Both the position numbers and the translations under genes were made by a program. Positions 61,257-64,000 of a stretch of DNA of 64,000 bases are shown piece by piece; position 1 is the stretch's first letter; each line of letters starts with the position of its first letter. The notes under the pieces are model-generated. The model did no database searches and was not told where the DNA came from. It worked only from the letters and a program-made list of their open reading frames with translations. This stretch comes from NCED01 sp035493955 (lineage in GTDB: Bacteria > Pseudomonadota > Alphaproteobacteria > Caulobacterales > Caulobacteraceae), in assembly GCA_035493955.1 (NCBI GenBank), contig DATJHI010000008.1:46706-110705 (forward strand). The letters run 5' to 3'.

Positions 61257-62147
61257 ATGGCCAATAATGGCACACAAGTTTCATCGATACCGGTGATTCA
61301 GCGGTGGGGTGCGACGGAGGATCCTGACAAAATCGTCCAAGAGTACCTGACCGAACGCAGCCTGCGTTGGAAACTGCTGACAGCGGACCGCTCCAGCCGC
61401 GGAGCCCTCTACGCCGCCGCCTACGAAGAGGTCCTGCGCCGCTCGTACGCCGATATCCCGAACCGCCAATCCGAAATGGCCAGGGATCATGCGCAGGCGA
61501 CGTTCAGCGCATTGCGAAGATATGTGAAGCCCGGTCGCCATGTGGTGGAGTTGGGCCCTGGAAGTGGGCGCGTCTCCTTTCTGCTTTGTTCCATCGCCGA
61601 CCATGTAACCATGGTCGACGTCCGTTCCACCCTGGCCGCAGGCATGGGTGACTTTCCCAATCTGAGCTTGATGGTCACCGATGGGACCGGCGCACGCCTG
61701 CCGAAGGCCTCGATCGACATCGCCTTTGCCGATCAGTTGATCGAACATCTCCACCCGGAGGACGCGCTGGGGGTGCACACGGACATCTTCAACGCCCTAG
61801 TCCCTGGCGGCCTTCTGATCTGCTACACGCCCAATCGCGTTCTTGGTCCTCACGACCTGGCGCGCTATTTCGACGAGGACAAGCCGAATGGCTTGCATCT
61901 GGTCGAGTATTCGCTCGCCGAATTGGTTCAATTGTTTCGCAAAATCGGATTTAGGCGCATTCAGCCCCTTATTGGCGGCCGCTCGATCTGGATTCCGGCG
62001 CCGCTGTTTCTGCTGACGGCGCTTGAACGGTTGCTAGATAAATTGCCTGGGCGGCTGCGTGTTCGTCTGGCCCGGCTTCCCCTTCTGAAACACGTCCTGA
62101 AGATCTTGTTAGGCGCACGGGTGGTGGCGCGGAAACCGTCCGGGTAA
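61257..62147 (+). CDS. SAM-dependent methyltransferase, class I
   Basis: 296 aa from the ATG at 61257 (AGGAA 8 nt before). Motif I VVELGPGSGRVSFLL, acidic VDVRSTL, IDIAFADQLIEHLHPEDAL and GGLLICYTPNRVLGP. The C-terminal part is basic, with a hydrophobic amphipathic stretch (WIPAPLFLLTALERLL), so it may touch membranes. Such enzymes are common in cell-surface polysaccharide pathways, but nothing next to it confirms a substrate. Confidence 0.82.
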   Translation: MANNGTQVSSIPVIQRWGATEDPDKIVQEYLTERSLRWKLLTADRSSRGALYAAAYEEVLRRSYADIPNRQSEMARDHAQATFSALRRYVKPGRHVVELGPGSGRVSFLLCSIADHVTMVDVRSTLAAGMGDFPNLSLMVTDGTGARLPKASIDIAFADQLIEHLHPEDALGVHTDIFNALVPGGLLICYTPNRVLGPHDLARYFDEDKPNGLHLVEYSLAELVQLFRKIGFRRIQPLIGGRSIWIPAPLFLLTALERLLDKLPGRLRVRLARLPLLKHVLKILLGARVVARKPSG

Positions 62148-62341
62148 ACCGCCGCCCGTTTCATGCGGCCCGCCGCTCGCAAACGGCGAGGCCAAGTGTT
62201 GAGCGTTCGAGTCCAAAGTGATTTTGGAAGCGTCGATGGCGTCGAGCCAAAACGCCTATGGCGCGAACGCGCCTTGAGCGGCGAAGCCCCTGAGTTGAAG
62301 CCGTTTCCAGCGGCGGTGCGACTTGGGCATGGTCCGCCGCG

Positions 62342-62521
62342 ATGCATGACCCGTTCGAAATCCGCCGCGACCGCCATGGATGGACCGTGTTTGACACGGC
62401 CACGGGAACGCCTGCGGTCCTGAATGGACGCACGCAAGAGGGTCTCCCCTTCAAGTACGCCGACGATGTCGCAGACTTCCTCAGCGAGCTTGTCAGGGCC
62501 TGTCCGGCGCAAGCCCATTAG
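62342..62521 (+). CDS. Small protein, 59 aa, hypothetical
   Basis: From the ATG at 62342: MHDPFEIRRDRHGWTVFDTATGTPAVLNGR followed by GLPFKYADDVADFLSELV. It is soluble, with a beta-rich start and a helix at the end, as in small stand-alone alpha/beta proteins. No strong ribosome site. The composition looks like a true protein. Confidence 0.55.
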   Translation: MHDPFEIRRDRHGWTVFDTATGTPAVLNGRTQEGLPFKYADDVADFLSELVRACPAQAH

Positions 62522-62686
62522 CTGGCGCCCACATCCCGTCGGTCCGCCTGGGAAACACCCCCGAAAATCGGGCGAATCGAGGCGGCCAGATTCGACATTC
62601 ACAACGATGTCAATAAAGTAACCCTTCATTAACCATTGGCCGCAGGCGCGTTCCGCGCCGATCGCTCTTCAACCTGCGGGGGCGGG

Positions 62687-64000
62687 ATGAACCTGAATAT
62701 TATCCTGCGCGGCCAATCGAACGCGGTCCGGTTTGATGATTTCGGCGGCTTGGCGGCGACCCAGACGGCCGTAGAGCAGCTTCTGGGTTTTGACGGCGTG
62801 ACCAACACGGTCACCCTGATCGACACCCATGGCCAACCCACGGACATCAATACGATGGCGGGGGGCACCCAGTTTATCTCCGACTGGATCGTGCCCACCA
62901 ACGGCGACTGGACCCAAGGCTGGACCGACTCCTACTACGAAACCGGCCTTCTCCAGGCCATCGCCGGGCTCACCGCCGACCAAAAGGCCTCCCCCACCGC
63001 CATCGTCTGGCTGCACAACGAGTACGACAGCCGCGACCCCAATCTGTCGGCGGCGGAATGGGAAAGCGCCATCCGGTTCGAGGCGGCCCAGGTCCGCCAG
63101 GCGCTAGGCGGTCAGTCGGCGGCCACCACGCCCTATCTGTTCGTTAACGCCATTCCCTTCTCCGGGGGACTTTCCGACACTAATCAGACCATCAAGGTCG
63201 GCTATGCCGACCTGACCAATGACCCGAGCTTCAACGGGCACGTCGCCGCCCAGTTCGACGACGTCAATATGGACGGCGACGGGTCCTATGGCGGTTGGCA
63301 CATGGGTTCCGAGGACGCGGTCACCCTGGCGCCCCGGCTGGCGGATTCCATCGCCCAGGCGTTCGCCCAATACGCCCTGCCCAATTCCCCGGTGGCCCTG
63401 GCCGGCGGCAAGGTCGACGACCTCGGCCCACAGGTGACCCAGGCTCAACAGGTCTCCGGGCACTCCAATCAGCTGTTGCTGACCGTAAGCTTTGACGCGG
63501 CGAGCTCTCTGAAGGCCTTTGATTCCACTGCCGCCGGTGGGGTCGGCTGGACCGAAGGCCCCTCGGTAACGTCTTCCACCGGTCAGAACGCCACTTCGGC
63601 GCAACTGGTGGACGCCAACCACATCCTCTTGACCTTCGGCGGCTCGGTCTCCAGCGGCGACAAGCTTTACTACGGCTATGGCTATGGCCGCCTGGCCGAT
63701 CCGTCGAACCAGTCGGGAGAAGGCCATGCCATCTATGACGACCAGGGCATGCCCATTTGGACTGCCGCGACCGGCGTGACCGTGTCGGGCGTCGTTCCGA
63801 CGCCCACTCCAACTCCAACTCCAACTCCAACTCCAACTCCAACTCCAACTCCAACTCCGACGCCTGCTCCGACCCCTACGCCGACACCGACCACTCTGAT
63901 CGCCGACCAACCGCGCACGACGATCAACGGCACTTCGGCCAACGAGATCCTGATCGGCCAGGGCGGCAACAACTCCCTGTTCGGCAACGGCGGCAACGAT
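62687..64000 (+). CDS. SGNH-hydrolase-like secreted protein with RTX repeats (cut by window edge)
   Basis: 438 residues are visible and the frame is open at the window edge. No signal peptide, as in type I secreted proteins. An esterase-like domain starts at once: ILRGQSNAVRF holds the GQSN motif with candidate nucleophile Ser11, and GGWHMGSEDA near 208 supplies His. A central beta domain follows, then a Pro-Thr linker (about 370-405) encoded by AACTCC repeats, then the first RTX motifs (GTSANEILIGQGGNNSLFGNGGND). The GQSN motif is found in sialate/carbohydrate O-acetylesterases. It may deacetylate surface or environmental glycans. Confidence 0.78.
   Translation, partial: MNLNIILRGQSNAVRFDDFGGLAATQTAVEQLLGFDGVTNTVTLIDTHGQPTDINTMAGGTQFISDWIVPTNGDWTQGWTDSYYETGLLQAIAGLTADQKASPTAIVWLHNEYDSRDPNLSAAEWESAIRFEAAQVRQALGGQSAATTPYLFVNAIPFSGGLSDTNQTIKVGYADLTNDPSFNGHVAAQFDDVNMDGDGSYGGWHMGSEDAVTLAPRLADSIAQAFAQYALPNSPVALAGGKVDDLGPQVTQAQQVSGHSNQLLLTVSFDAASSLKAFDSTAAGGVGWTEGPSVTSSTGQNATSAQLVDANHILLTFGGSVSSGDKLYYGYGYGRLADPSNQSGEGHAIYDDQGMPIWTAATGVTVSGVVPTPTPTPTPTPTPTPTPTPTPTPAPTPTPTPTTLIADQPRTTINGTSANEILIGQGGNNSLFGNGGND
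63811..63858 (+). repeat. Eight perfect AACTCC hexamers (Pro-Thr linker)
   Basis: 48 bp of in-frame hexamer repeats, preceded by CACTCC, coding for alternating Pro-Thr. It is a likely slippage site that changes linker length in whole dipeptides without breaking the frame. Confidence 0.8.

Overview
The window is chromosomal DNA of a very GC-rich alphaproteobacterium. The gene families, the many TTG starts and the strong G/C bias at third codon positions fit Caulobacteraceae (Caulobacter/Phenylobacterium-like); this is an inference from gene content, not a measured identity.

Layout. 1-10.1 kb holds housekeeping and stress genes: the 5' part of polA, a membrane EAL protein whose kinase and receiver modules lack their phospho-residues, a periplasmic PQQ dehydrogenase, a DEAD-box helicase, a DoxX protein, three small cytosolic proteins and a cold-shock protein. 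10.4-24.8 kb is a complete nitrate-assimilation region, all on the minus strand: nasT-nasS (ANTAR antiterminator and its nitrate sensor), then narK-nirB-nirD-nasA-cobA (uptake, nitrite reductase, nitrate reductase, siroheme synthesis), then an outer-membrane porin with a NrtABD-type ABC importer. The leaders of the two structural operons share a small hairpin, GGAC-AAYGRC-GTYC, with A at loop position 1 and G at position 4. In the porin/nrt leader it overlaps a strong intrinsic terminator just before the ribosome binding site. This is the layout expected for NasT-dependent antitermination. A HWE-type histidine kinase and a single-domain receiver follow at 25-26.5 kb.

28.8-38.0 kb is an integrated element of about 9 kb. 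It sits at the 3' end of a tRNA-Gly gene and is bounded by an exact 47-bp duplication of that tRNA end. It carries a tyrosine integrase, an AlpA/excisionase-like protein, a large protein with DNA-polymerase-I-like motifs, a DNA methyltransferase next to a DGQHR-domain protein (a candidate modification/defence pair), a repressor-like HTH protein, a SUKH-like protein and a secreted small protein.

38-64 kb is chromosomal again, mostly envelope and secretion genes: an MsrQ-like membrane protein, a helix-hairpin-helix protein, an SH3b protein, an OmpA protein with 33 consecutive prolines, AsmA, a tannase-family esterase, a CHRD/RTX protein, a TorF-like barrel, an ECF sigma / anti-sigma / subtilase operon, an ABC ATPase, a zinc-finger protein, three tandem hairpin repeats, a cytochrome b / molybdopterin oxidoreductase pair, DUF983, kdsA, a nucleotide-sugar epimerase, several small proteins, a ParA-like ATPase, a methyltransferase, and a truncated SGNH-esterase/RTX protein at the window edge. 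tRNA-Ser(CGA), tRNA-Gly(GCC) and tRNA-Arg(CCG) are present. I see no rRNA, no CRISPR array and no insertion sequence.
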